Source: Ctena decussata (taxonomy: Eukaryota > Mollusca > Bivalvia > Lucinida > Lucinidae). From it: 64,000 nucleotides of DNA. Positions 62,201 through 64,000 of the stretch are shown here, piece after piece. The first letter of the stretch is position 1. Each line of letters opens with the position of its first letter. Below the pieces are notes generated by a model. The model had not been told where the DNA came from and did not search any database. It saw only the letters and a program-made list of their open reading frames with translations. The DNA lies in the NCBI GenBank assembly GCA_963989385.1, contig OZ022499.1, positions 34,402,993-34,466,992 of the forward strand, given 5' to 3'. The translations under genes and the position numbers were made by a program.

Positions 62201-63134
62201 CAGACAGATCCGAACTGGGCCAATTTCTTCTATAATCCAGATACTAACAAGGTATGTTGAGCTTCATTGTAAATTTACTCATTATAACAATGCTCTGGAT
62301 ATACCCTAATGTGCTTAAGTATTGGGACACCTGAAATAATAAATTTTCCATTTGTCCCAAATGGAAAATTTATTATTTTTAGGTGTCCCAATATTTACGC
62401 ACATTACGGTAAAGCTATTATACTTAGGCTGTAATTGATATTAAACTATTGTAATGTGTCTAAATTTTGGGACACCTAAAATAATTATTTCCAGTGTCCC
62501 AGTACTTAAGCACATTATGGTAGTAAATCCCTGAAAGTCTTATGATGCTGTACAGTGACCTATGGTATGTATTTTTTAATCCCCACCTCAAACCCTTGAA
62601 AGATAATTTTAATAACGTTTTCCCCATCAAGTGTATAGGAAGCAGCCCTTTGTGAAAATTTAATGTAATTCATGTTTCTAACATCGAGGCATGCAAATTT
62701 GGCGCCTTGATGACGACCTCCCCGTGTAGGCGTCTGCCTCAAAATAGTCCTTTAGAAGAAGTCATAGTATACTTGCATTTACAGCCTGTATAATGCTAAA
62801 TCTGAAATAATTTTTCATTACTGGATGGCTATTAATTAACACATGTTGTCAGGCAGATACAAATATTATTTCACTCTGATATGGGTTTGGATGTTTTTAC
62901 CGCCTGGAATGCAATGGAGCTTTATTATGATGTTTTTCTCAAAGATAGTGTTATAAAGGGACTCTACTCTGTCTGTTTCAGATTGTTCTTCTAGACTTTG
63001 GTGCTACAAGAGACTTCAGCCAGAAGTTTACAGATGGTTACATACGGGTGATCAAAGCAGCAGCTGATGGAGATAGGGAGGGAGTACTTGTGAAATCACA
63101 GGAACTTGGATTTTTGACTGGATATGAAACCAAG
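26081..63134 (+). CDS. COQ8: COQ8 atypical kinase/ATPase (ADCK3/UbiB family), 12 coding exons, 3' end outside window
   Basis: The product is the mitochondrial UbiB-family protein that supports coenzyme Q biosynthesis by acting on the matrix CoQ-synthesis complex; this role is family knowledge. Twelve exons with GT-AG borders join in one frame into 617 codons (1851 nt). Landmarks by residue: basic N-terminus 1-63, low-complexity linker 64-260, glycine/alanine-rich presumed membrane helix about 281-302, KxGQ at 340-343, AAAS loop at 401-404 replacing a P-loop, ATP-site Lys422, ExD at 469-471, Asp552 and Asn557 in QTDPNWANF, and DFG at 571-573. Intron phases are 0,0,1,1,1,0,0,1,2,0,0, all consistent. 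The residues after FLTGYETK are missing because the gene runs off the right edge. Vertebrates have two paralogues (COQ8A, COQ8B); a single ancestral-type COQ8 is expected here, so I do not choose. No premature stop or frameshift is seen, so it should be functional. Confidence 0.97.
26502..26681. mobile_element. pogo/mariner-type MITE, copy 1 (intron 1)
   Basis: Ends cagtagaacttca and tgaagttctactg are inverted and flanked by TA on both sides. A second copy is at 43302-43478. Ends starting CAG with TA duplications fit the Tc1/mariner-pogo group. Confidence 0.8.
26704..28796 (+). mobile_element. pearl/HINE-like element, family 2, copy 1 (intron 1)
   Basis: Starts with the hairpin agctcacctgagc...ggctcacatgtgagct, then a gtcgtccgtccgtc microsatellite, then tandem units of about 335 bp (each with 'ttggttgctatgg' and 'gcagatattttgacaaaact'), and ends gctcaggtgagcg plus the hairpin gggtcattggccctctgg. 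The last units are decayed. A short direct duplication lies at 27728-27845. Non-coding. Confidence 0.8.
28805..28968. mobile_element. MITE family H, right half
   Basis: Central hairpin aagcttttgcactgcaaaag (28830-28849) and right end aatgatgctttgaacaac..ggcccag. Fuller copies are at 44158-44618 and 60453-60949. Confidence 0.55.
29206..29443. mobile_element. palindromic MITE family A, copy 1
   Basis: Near-perfect palindrome of about 238 bp; starts tgagccac, ends gcagctta. Both arms contain cagactcagatcagcctggg-like words. TA lies on both sides. Degenerate relative to the copy at 42303. Confidence 0.85.
29753..31747. mobile_element. 2-kb fold-back element, CAC...GTG ends, 5-bp duplication TATCA
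   Basis: The left arm (29753-29850) begins cacggctggtaatgtcgtaa; the right arm (31660-31747) is its complement and ends cattaccagccgtg. TATCA flanks both sides (29748-29752, 31748-31752). The motif gtcgtaagggg recurs at 31290-31310 and, reversed, at 30208-30235. A C-rich run is at 30481-30510. No credible ORF. CAC ends plus a 5-bp duplication are compatible with Transib-type elements, but no transposase supports that. Confidence 0.8.
31826..32030. mobile_element. palindromic MITE family B, copy 1
   Basis: Ends tcagagctctagataagagg and cctcttatctagggctctga are inverted. The centre is a hairpin with gtgacccctcatctgaacc/ggttcagatgaggggtcac. TTA on both sides suggests a 3-bp duplication, as in PIF/Harbinger. 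Confidence 0.85.
32160..32750 (+). CDS. COQ8: COQ8 coding exon 2 (residues 64-260), long linker
   Basis: The acceptor tctttacag ends at 32159 and the donor gtaatt follows at 32751; the exon is 197 codons in phase 0. It is rich in Ser, Thr, Asp, Glu and Lys, with no recognised domain. ETPDVGK occurs twice (residues 180-186 and 192-198). This is the region between presequence and kinase core that is variable across the family. The end ([12 protein letters not shown]) is basic. Confidence 0.9.
32766..32930. mobile_element. palindromic MITE family B, copy 2, right end lost
   Basis: Same layout; hairpin ggaactgtct/agacagttcc. The right side is replaced by a MITE-D left end at 32933. Confidence 0.75.
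32933..33015. mobile_element. MITE family D, left fragment
   Basis: gttctcctgagaaatttcag through gacttgttgatcaat matches the left 80 bp of the copy at 39688. Confidence 0.75.
33016..34140. other. intron 2 DNA, no feature seen
   Basis: Unusually rich in CpG at 33000-33860 compared with neighbours. No open frame above 60 codons and no recognised repeat. Confidence 0.4.
34181..34418. mobile_element. palindromic MITE family A, copy 2 (intron 2)
   Basis: Starts tgagccgcgaca, ends ttgcggctca; arms pair almost throughout. Its right end lies 23 bp upstream of coding exon 3. TA on both sides. Confidence 0.9.
34441..34507 (+). CDS. COQ8: COQ8 coding exon 3
   Basis: Acceptor ttcttaatag, donor gtaagt at 34508, phase 1 exit. 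It encodes [20 protein letters not shown] and the start of the FG..LA segment, matching the conserved region just before the KxGQ domain. Confidence 0.93.
34729..35030. mobile_element. fold-back element with GCTTCCTGCAGAGACTGTCC arrays
   Basis: Ends gggtataaac and gtttataccc (plus one base) are inverted. Each arm is three to four copies of a roughly 30-bp unit containing cttcctgcagagactgtcca. Frames reading GQSLQEA repeats are artefacts of that array. Confidence 0.85.
35115..35237. mobile_element. palindromic MITE family B, copy 3, truncated
   Basis: Right part with atgattctgatgaggagtca, the aaataagaaaaattgtctca word and ctggagctct end; the left end is missing. Confidence 0.65.
35660..38524 (+). 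mobile_element. pearl/HINE-like element, family 2, copy 2 (intron 3)
   Basis: Same start hairpin, ccgtccgtc microsatellite (35705-35752), about 335-bp units and end (gctcaggtgagcgatatagg then gccctctgg) as 26704-28796. It is interrupted by a second pearl-like element at 36934-38013. Confidence 0.85.
36934..38013 (+). mobile_element. pearl/HINE-like element, family 3, nested
   Basis: Starts with hairpin tgcccccgtgac...gtcagggggca, then a ctgtctgtctgt microsatellite, then five units of about 180 bp (each with 'tagagtttgtgtaatcaact'), and ends gtgtcttacagacacaattt then tctag. The host sequence resumes at 38014. Confidence 0.85.
38525..39017. other. intron 3 DNA, no feature seen
   Basis: No coding or repeat signal that I can support. 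Confidence 0.4.
39018..39255. mobile_element. palindromic MITE family A, copy 3 (intron 3)
   Basis: Starts tgagccgctaca, ends ttgcggctca; 238 bp, arms paired. Confidence 0.9.
39688..39982. mobile_element. MITE family D, copy 2 (intron 3)
   Basis: Ends tctccccaga and tctggggaga are inverted; aligned over its whole length with 25699-25990. Confidence 0.8.
40241..40427 (+). mobile_element. short pearl/HINE-like element, family 4, copy 1
   Basis: Starts agcttgcctgaacaaagttc, has a GC-rich ggcgtcgg/ggcgttgg microsatellite (40283-40340), and ends with gctatcctgg then ctgtgacaggtcttg. It has no long tandem core. The second copy is at 53464-53619. The open frame reading [10 protein letters not shown] is the microsatellite. 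Confidence 0.7.
40594..40672. repeat. small palindromic repeat, family FB-C
   Basis: ggcaaacagtgtaga and tctacactgtttgcc are inverted; the inner stem gatgaggtggctcat pairs with atgagccacctt. Confidence 0.85.
40680..41660. other. intron 3 DNA, no feature seen
   Basis: A 95-codon open frame at 40852-41139 has no recognisable domain and lies inside the intron; I do not call it a gene. Confidence 0.4.
41666..41757. repeat. palindrome built on GAATTTGCTCC
   Basis: gaaagaatttgctcc aaaa ggagcaaattctttc is a perfect hairpin, followed by a second half-copy. A related scrap lies at 59285-59375. Confidence 0.8.
41862..42128. mobile_element. mariner-type MITE (intron 3), with internal duplication
   Basis: Ends cagtggaccctcttta and taaagagggttgactg are inverted and flanked by TA. 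A roughly 90-bp segment is tandemly repeated (from 41831 and from 41921), and the duplication includes flanking DNA outside the left end. Confidence 0.75.
42205..42276 (+). CDS. COQ8: COQ8 coding exon 4
   Basis: Acceptor tttctag, donor gtaaat at 42277. With the base carried over from exon 3 it reads [20 protein letters not shown], the short Gly/Ala-rich hydrophobic stretch that corresponds to the family's membrane helix. Phase 1 exit. Confidence 0.93.
42303..42540. mobile_element. palindromic MITE family A, copy 4 (intron 4), best preserved
   Basis: Starts tgagccgcgaca, ends tgtcgcggctca, perfect 12-bp ends; arms pair nearly throughout. It lies 26 bp downstream of coding exon 4. Confidence 0.93.
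43302..43478. mobile_element. pogo/mariner-type MITE, copy 2 (intron 4)
   Basis: Same ends and TA flanks as 26502-26681; internal 'ttctagccaggcagg' conserved. Confidence 0.8.
43670..43808. repeat. two adjacent palindromes, intron 4
   Basis: First hairpin 43670-43743 with stem cagagtgacctcccttggct; second, shorter version 43744-43808 with taatacatcctgggccagag. It ends about 30 bp before coding exon 5. Confidence 0.8.
43840..43965 (+). CDS. COQ8: COQ8 coding exon 5, KxGQ motif
   Basis: Acceptor tattttcag, donor gtttgt at 43966 (a weaker donor). It encodes [18 protein letters not shown] and then [16 protein letters not shown], the UbiB signature. K340-x-G-Q343 lies over the active site in this family. 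Phase 1 exit. Confidence 0.97.
44158..44618. mobile_element. MITE family H, copy 2 (intron 5), interrupted by a SINE
   Basis: Left end cagggctgggttgttcaaaa, right end gaacaactgggcccag, central hairpin gaagcttttgcattgcaaaa (44261-44280). A SINE is inserted at 44390-44591. Confidence 0.75.
44390..44591 (-). mobile_element. tRNA-derived SINE with 14-bp target duplication
   Basis: On the minus strand it starts GGAGCCCCGGTAGCTCAGTG (A box) and has a B box GGTTCGAGTCC, then a body with CCTGATATGACTGAAATACT. AATGATGCTTTGAA flanks it perfectly (44376-44389, 44592-44605). It carries a full head, so it is a complete copy. Confidence 0.9.
44870..44930. repeat. small palindromic repeat, family FB-C (intron 5)
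   Basis: tgcaaacagtgcaga and tctacactgtttgc are inverted, with stem cagatgctgc/gcagcatctg. Confidence 0.8.
45098..45183 (+). CDS. COQ8: COQ8 coding exon 6
   Basis: Acceptor atgtttacag, donor gtatgt at 45184. It encodes the conserved helix [19 protein letters not shown]. Phase 0 exit. Confidence 0.96.
45578..45811. mobile_element. palindromic MITE family A, copy 5 (intron 6)
   Basis: Starts tgagccatgaca, ends tgtcgcggttca; its right end is 57 bp upstream of coding exon 7. Confidence 0.9.
45869..46009 (+). CDS. COQ8: COQ8 coding exon 7, Ala-rich loop and ATP-site lysine
   Basis: Acceptor gattttcag, donor gtaagc at 46010, 47 codons. It holds [12 protein letters not shown], whose Ala-rich loop replaces the glycine-rich loop of ordinary kinases, and EVAMKIQ with the invariant Lys422. 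Confidence 0.97.
46010..46802. other. start of intron 7, no feature seen
   Basis: A 20-bp direct duplication (caaatttgggaacacaaaca) at 46684-46727 is the only structure noted. Confidence 0.5.
46803..49701 (+). mobile_element. pearl/HINE-like element, family 5, about 16 tandem units (intron 7)
   Basis: Starts with a hairpin tgtctccccccttcaggg..gggagaca, then a ccgtccgtctgtc microsatellite (46855-46880), then about 16 units of about 168 bp (each with 'ttctataacttgaaaac' and 'gagttatttcccttgg'). It ends with a gggggagacatctg segment and aacaattctag. Open frames here are repeat artefacts. Confidence 0.9.
49702..50050. other. intron 7 DNA, no feature seen
   Basis: AT-rich; one unrecognised 62-codon frame only. 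Confidence 0.4.
50051..50162. repeat. 112-bp palindrome, intron 7
   Basis: ctattttttaaacatttact...tacatcagg pairs with cctgatgta...gtttaaaaaatag across an unpaired 30-base centre. Confidence 0.85.
50163..51249. other. intron 7 DNA with possible decayed tRNA-SINE
   Basis: A reverse-strand B-box-like word (ggttcgaatccg complement: cggattcgaacc at 51000-51011) lies near a GC-rich patch at 50880-51080; too weak to define an element. A GA run is at 50763-50783. Confidence 0.35.
51250..51740. mobile_element. TIR element, about 490 bp (intron 7)
   Basis: Left end taagcctcgttcac and right end gtgaacgaagcttta are inverted. The interior repeats 'aactttgtc/gacaaagttt' words in both directions. No clear target duplication, non-coding. 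Confidence 0.6.
51741..52425. other. intron 7 DNA, no gene seen
   Basis: 52336-52400 is repeated (diverged) at 52674-52735, so the MITE-A copy at 52426 sits between two related MITE-B-like pieces. Confidence 0.5.
52426..52665. mobile_element. palindromic MITE family A, copy 6 (intron 7)
   Basis: Starts tgagccacaaca, ends tgttgcagctca; both ends share the same substitution relative to the 42303 copy and still pair. Confidence 0.9.
52685..52870. mobile_element. palindromic MITE family B, copy 4 (intron 7)
   Basis: Left end catagctgtagataag, hairpin area tgtgacccttcatctgaacc with much of the right stem deleted, and right end cttctatcttgagctgtga. It ends 16 bp before coding exon 8 and overlaps its likely polypyrimidine region. 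Confidence 0.75.
52887..52968 (+). CDS. COQ8: COQ8 coding exon 8
   Basis: Acceptor tttttcag, donor gtgaga at 52969. It encodes [20 protein letters not shown], directly continuing the KIQYPG motif split across intron 7. Phase 1 exit. Confidence 0.96.
52969..53463. other. start of intron 8, no feature seen
   Basis: A weak match to MITE words (ttatataatttgaacacag... near 53200-53290) only. Confidence 0.35.
53464..53619 (+). mobile_element. short pearl/HINE-like element, family 4, copy 2 (intron 8)
   Basis: Starts agctcgcctgtacaaatgta, core ggcggcatcagcgtcggcgt, ends gctgacaggtcttg; aligns with 40241-40427. Confidence 0.75.
53697..53745. repeat. 49-bp palindrome, intron 8
   Basis: gtactggtgtcaggttgtac acaatttgt gtacaacctgataccagtac with one mismatch. 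Confidence 0.9.
54198..55706 (+). mobile_element. pearl/HINE-like element, family 6, copy 1 (intron 8)
   Basis: Starts with the hairpin cccctcacaccac..gtggtgagggg, then an ACGT microsatellite (54243-54277), then about nine units of about 145 bp (each with 'gtcagcgctctagcgcc' and 'caaggtcaaggtcactg'), and ends gtgtgaggggatttgtatcg then cctgcgatgccttg. Non-coding. Confidence 0.9.
55857..57812 (+). mobile_element. pearl/HINE-like element, family 6, copy 2, with a SINE inside (intron 8)
   Basis: Same ends and ACGT microsatellite as the neighbouring copy 150 bp to the left. The last units carry the same rare variants in both copies, so they share recent ancestry. A SINE interrupts a unit at 56489-56753. 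Confidence 0.9.
56489..56753 (+). mobile_element. tRNA-derived SINE (Thr-CGT-like head), complete copy
   Basis: The head (56489-56560) has acceptor ends that pair (ggccggg with tctggcc), an A box tagcgcaatcgg and B box ggttcgaatcc. The anticodon arm ctgac-tcgtaa-gtcag has an abnormal loop, so it is not a normal tRNA. The body has gattcaagaagggcagttgt and ggaatagtgtggttaggtta and the tail is AACC-rich. Headless relatives are at 58456-58635 and 60053-60217. Confidence 0.88.
57813..58442. other. intron 8 DNA, no gene seen
   Basis: A C-rich run lies at 58220-58275; otherwise nothing I can support. Confidence 0.4.
58456..58635 (-). mobile_element. headless SINE/LINE-tail copy with 13-bp target duplication
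   Basis: On the minus strand it starts cttccactgattcaagaagg and ends in an AACC tail; the tRNA head is absent. GTTTAAAGGGTAT flanks it perfectly (58443-58455, 58636-58648). Confidence 0.9.
58778..58871 (+). CDS. COQ8: COQ8 coding exon 9, ExD motif
   Basis: Acceptor ttctcccacag, donor gtaagc at 58872. It encodes [21 protein letters not shown]469-x-D471 is the family ExD motif. Phase 2 exit. Confidence 0.96.
58872..59683. other. start of intron 9, small palindromes
   Basis: 58930-59090 has inverted words around gggagacaatttaattgtct; 59285-59375 has scraps of the ttgctcc palindrome. No gene. Confidence 0.45.
59684..59822. mobile_element. palindromic MITE family B, copy 5 (intron 9)
   Basis: Stem gtgacccctcattagaaccg pairs with its complement (59694-59749). 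Right end cttatctggagctctg; a second right-end scrap follows at 59823-59876. Left end missing. Confidence 0.8.
59989..60028. repeat. small palindromic repeat, family FB-C
   Basis: ggcaaatagtgtaga and tctgcactgtttgc with almost no inner stem. Confidence 0.65.
60053..60217 (+). mobile_element. headless SINE/LINE-tail copy with 14-bp target duplication
   Basis: Starts gattcaagaagggcagttgt at the same body position as the copy at 58456 and ends in an A-rich aacaacaacac tail. CTGTCCCAATACTT flanks it perfectly (60039-60052, 60218-60231). Ends 54 bp before coding exon 10. Confidence 0.9.
60272..60413 (+). CDS. COQ8: COQ8 coding exon 10
   Basis: Acceptor cctgttacag, donor gtaatt at 60414. It encodes the hinge region with [18 protein letters not shown] and PLDKC, equivalent to the IVDEL...LT.E..G.PLD segment of the family. 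Phase 0 exit. Confidence 0.96.
60453..60949. mobile_element. MITE family H, copy 3 (intron 10), with tandem array
   Basis: Left end ctgggcccattgttc, right end gaacaactgggcccag, central hairpin agcagcttttgc...gcaaaagctgct. The left half carries a 58-bp tandem array. An inner stem cactaccagttttttgcc pairs with ggcaaaaactggtagtg. Confidence 0.8.
60562..60793 (+). repeat. four-unit 58-bp tandem array
   Basis: Units start at 60562, 60620, 60678 and 60736, apparently identical; each contains attatatgcataaacact twice (once before gcatgg, once before accagtg). Confidence 0.93.
61240..61830 (+). repeat. decayed tandem array, about 155-bp period (intron 10)
   Basis: Words 'tgctgaccttgac', 'ctgttgaacatagcc' and 'atttacatctac' recur about every 155 bp, four times, with much divergence. 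It resembles the core of a worn-out pearl-like element whose ends are not visible. Confidence 0.6.
61879..62075. mobile_element. palindromic MITE family B, copy 6 (intron 10)
   Basis: Left ctgataagagagggtaacag, hairpin tagaattgtct..agacggttcta, right cccctcttatctgtagctct. Ends about 70 bp upstream of coding exon 11. Confidence 0.8.
62144..62251 (+). CDS. COQ8: COQ8 coding exon 11, catalytic loop
   Basis: Acceptor attgcttccag, donor gtatgt at 62252. It encodes [20 protein letters not shown] followed by FFY, the catalytic loop with Asp552 and metal-binding Asn557. Phase 0 exit. Confidence 0.97.
62302..62411. repeat. 110-bp palindrome, TACCSTAATGTGC ends (intron 11)
   Basis: taccctaatgtgcttaag...aataataaattttccattt pairs with its complement ending gcacattacggta. 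A second, shorter member lies at 62454-62521 (ends aatgtgtct...gcacattatggta), and a scrap at 59885-59925. Confidence 0.85.
62982..63134 (+). CDS. COQ8: COQ8 coding exon 12, DFG motif
   Basis: Acceptor tctgtttcag, donor gtaatg at 63135. It encodes [18 protein letters not shown] through [11 protein letters not shown] and ends FLTGYETK. If the donor is not used the frame runs to a stop at 63240, adding 35 residues unlike the family, so splicing onward is favoured. The rest of the kinase C-lobe lies past 64000. Confidence 0.94.
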
Positions 63135-63789
63135 GTAATGCAAAGTGCATCAACTGTCTCTTTCCCATATTTGCAGGAAACAAGTGCAGTACTCTTGAAG
63201 GCTCCTTCAAACTCCATTATCAGCCATCCAACTGTGTCATAGCCAGTGCTAAAATATTTATTTTAAGAAGTGAAAATAGGGAGATTGCATGTCTTGCTAA
63301 GGAGGATTTCAGTGGAGAGTTACTGTTTATTTATATATGTTCAGGATGTTTGCCTGTGTAACTCTTTTGTCTTCTTTACATTAAGAAATATTTTTCATAC
63401 TGGTGAAATATTGCTAATGAACTCATGATGTTGGAGGGCAGATCATGAAATGTTTATTCATGACAGCAAAGCCTGAGTGAACTAATATGCCAGTCTGTCA
63501 AAAAATTACTTTCTTTGATTCTATCATTATGCAAAATAAAATGCAAGATTATCATGACATATTCTAAAGGACAATTTTTGAGGGGGATGTCAACAGGTAT
63601 CTAGGATTTTATTAGTAGGGCTCAGAGCTGTGATTATGCAATGATTTCCTGTAATATGAGGTCTATAAATTTGCAAAGAAAAGGCCATGCATCACCATAT
63701 CTATAGGCAAACCAAGGTAAAGAACATATGATGAAGCAAACACCCAGGGTAAAAAATAGGTTAGAGACTCAGAGGGACAGATGAGGTGA
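63135..63789. other. start of intron 12, no second exon seen
   Basis: No acceptor followed by the expected C-lobe sequence is visible up to 64000. An AATAAA-like word lies at 63535. Confidence 0.5.
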
Positions 63790-63967
63790 CATTTTGAGGA
63801 TAATTCATTGAATTCATCTTATTTGACAATAAAAACATAATAACCATGTTGCCGAGACTGTCTTGGCAACATGGTTATTATGAGGGTCACAACATATAGT
63901 GTTATGGAGAAAAATGAAAAAATCAGTCCTAAAATTATCCTAATTTCTCCCTATCTGGAGCTCTATA
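63790..63967. mobile_element. palindromic MITE family B, copy 7 (intron 12)
   Basis: Hairpin aataaccatgttgcc / ggcaacatggttatt, then gagggtcacaacatata and right end cctatctggagctctata. The stem sequence differs wholly from other copies yet pairs perfectly. Confidence 0.8.
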
Positions 63968-64000
63968 GACTGCATGCCAGTCTTATACATTACATTGTTA

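Overview
This is AT-rich metazoan nuclear DNA with spliced genes, long introns and very dense transposon content. Tandem-repeat mobile elements of the pearl/HINE type, tRNA-derived SINEs, jockey-like LINE pieces and many fold-back elements all point to a bivalve mollusc, probably a heterodont clam. Species cannot be fixed from the sequence alone.

One host gene is secure: a COQ8 (ADCK3/UbiB-family atypical kinase) gene on the + strand. Twelve coding exons lie between 26081 and 63134. They join in frame into 617 codons with consistent splice phases and carry every hallmark of the family: KxGQ, the Ala-rich AAAS loop, the ATP-site Lys, Ex[10 protein letters not shown] and DFG. The last exon or exons (about 100 C-terminal residues by family length) lie beyond the right edge, and the 5' UTR exon is not identified. 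Coding sequence is only about 5% of the 37-kb span; the introns are swollen by mobile elements.

Left of the gene (1-26000) the window is essentially a transposon graveyard. In order: a dead Tc1/mariner (1018-2464); fold-back elements with terminal arrays of short motifs (2751-3108, 4246-4723); a giant fold-back element (about 4726-15326) that hosts a 3.8-kb MULE-like fold-back with a perfect 9-bp target duplication (4952-8750) and another fold-back (11721-12493); a 5'-truncated LINE (15544-16606); and a TIR transposon (17265-21415, 6-bp target duplication) that hosts a LINE copy with a classic twin-priming inversion (about 17415-20600). Further right come a fold-back at 22764-23881 and a pearl-like element at 24162-25392. 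A doubtful first exon lies at 22136-22323.

Within the COQ8 introns there are more pearl/HINE-like elements (one containing another, one containing a SINE), six copies of a 235-240-bp palindromic MITE, seven copies of a second palindromic MITE, pogo/mariner-type MITEs with TA duplications, SINEs with 13-14-bp target duplications, and a 2-kb fold-back with CAC...GTG ends and a 5-bp duplication.

The most interesting themes are: (1) eight sequence-unrelated fold-back elements built on one plan, short-motif arrays in inverted orientation at both ends; (2) at least five unrelated repeat families sharing the pearl/HINE plan; (3) palindromic MITEs whose two arms differ between copies yet stay complementary within a copy, which suggests arm-to-arm copying.
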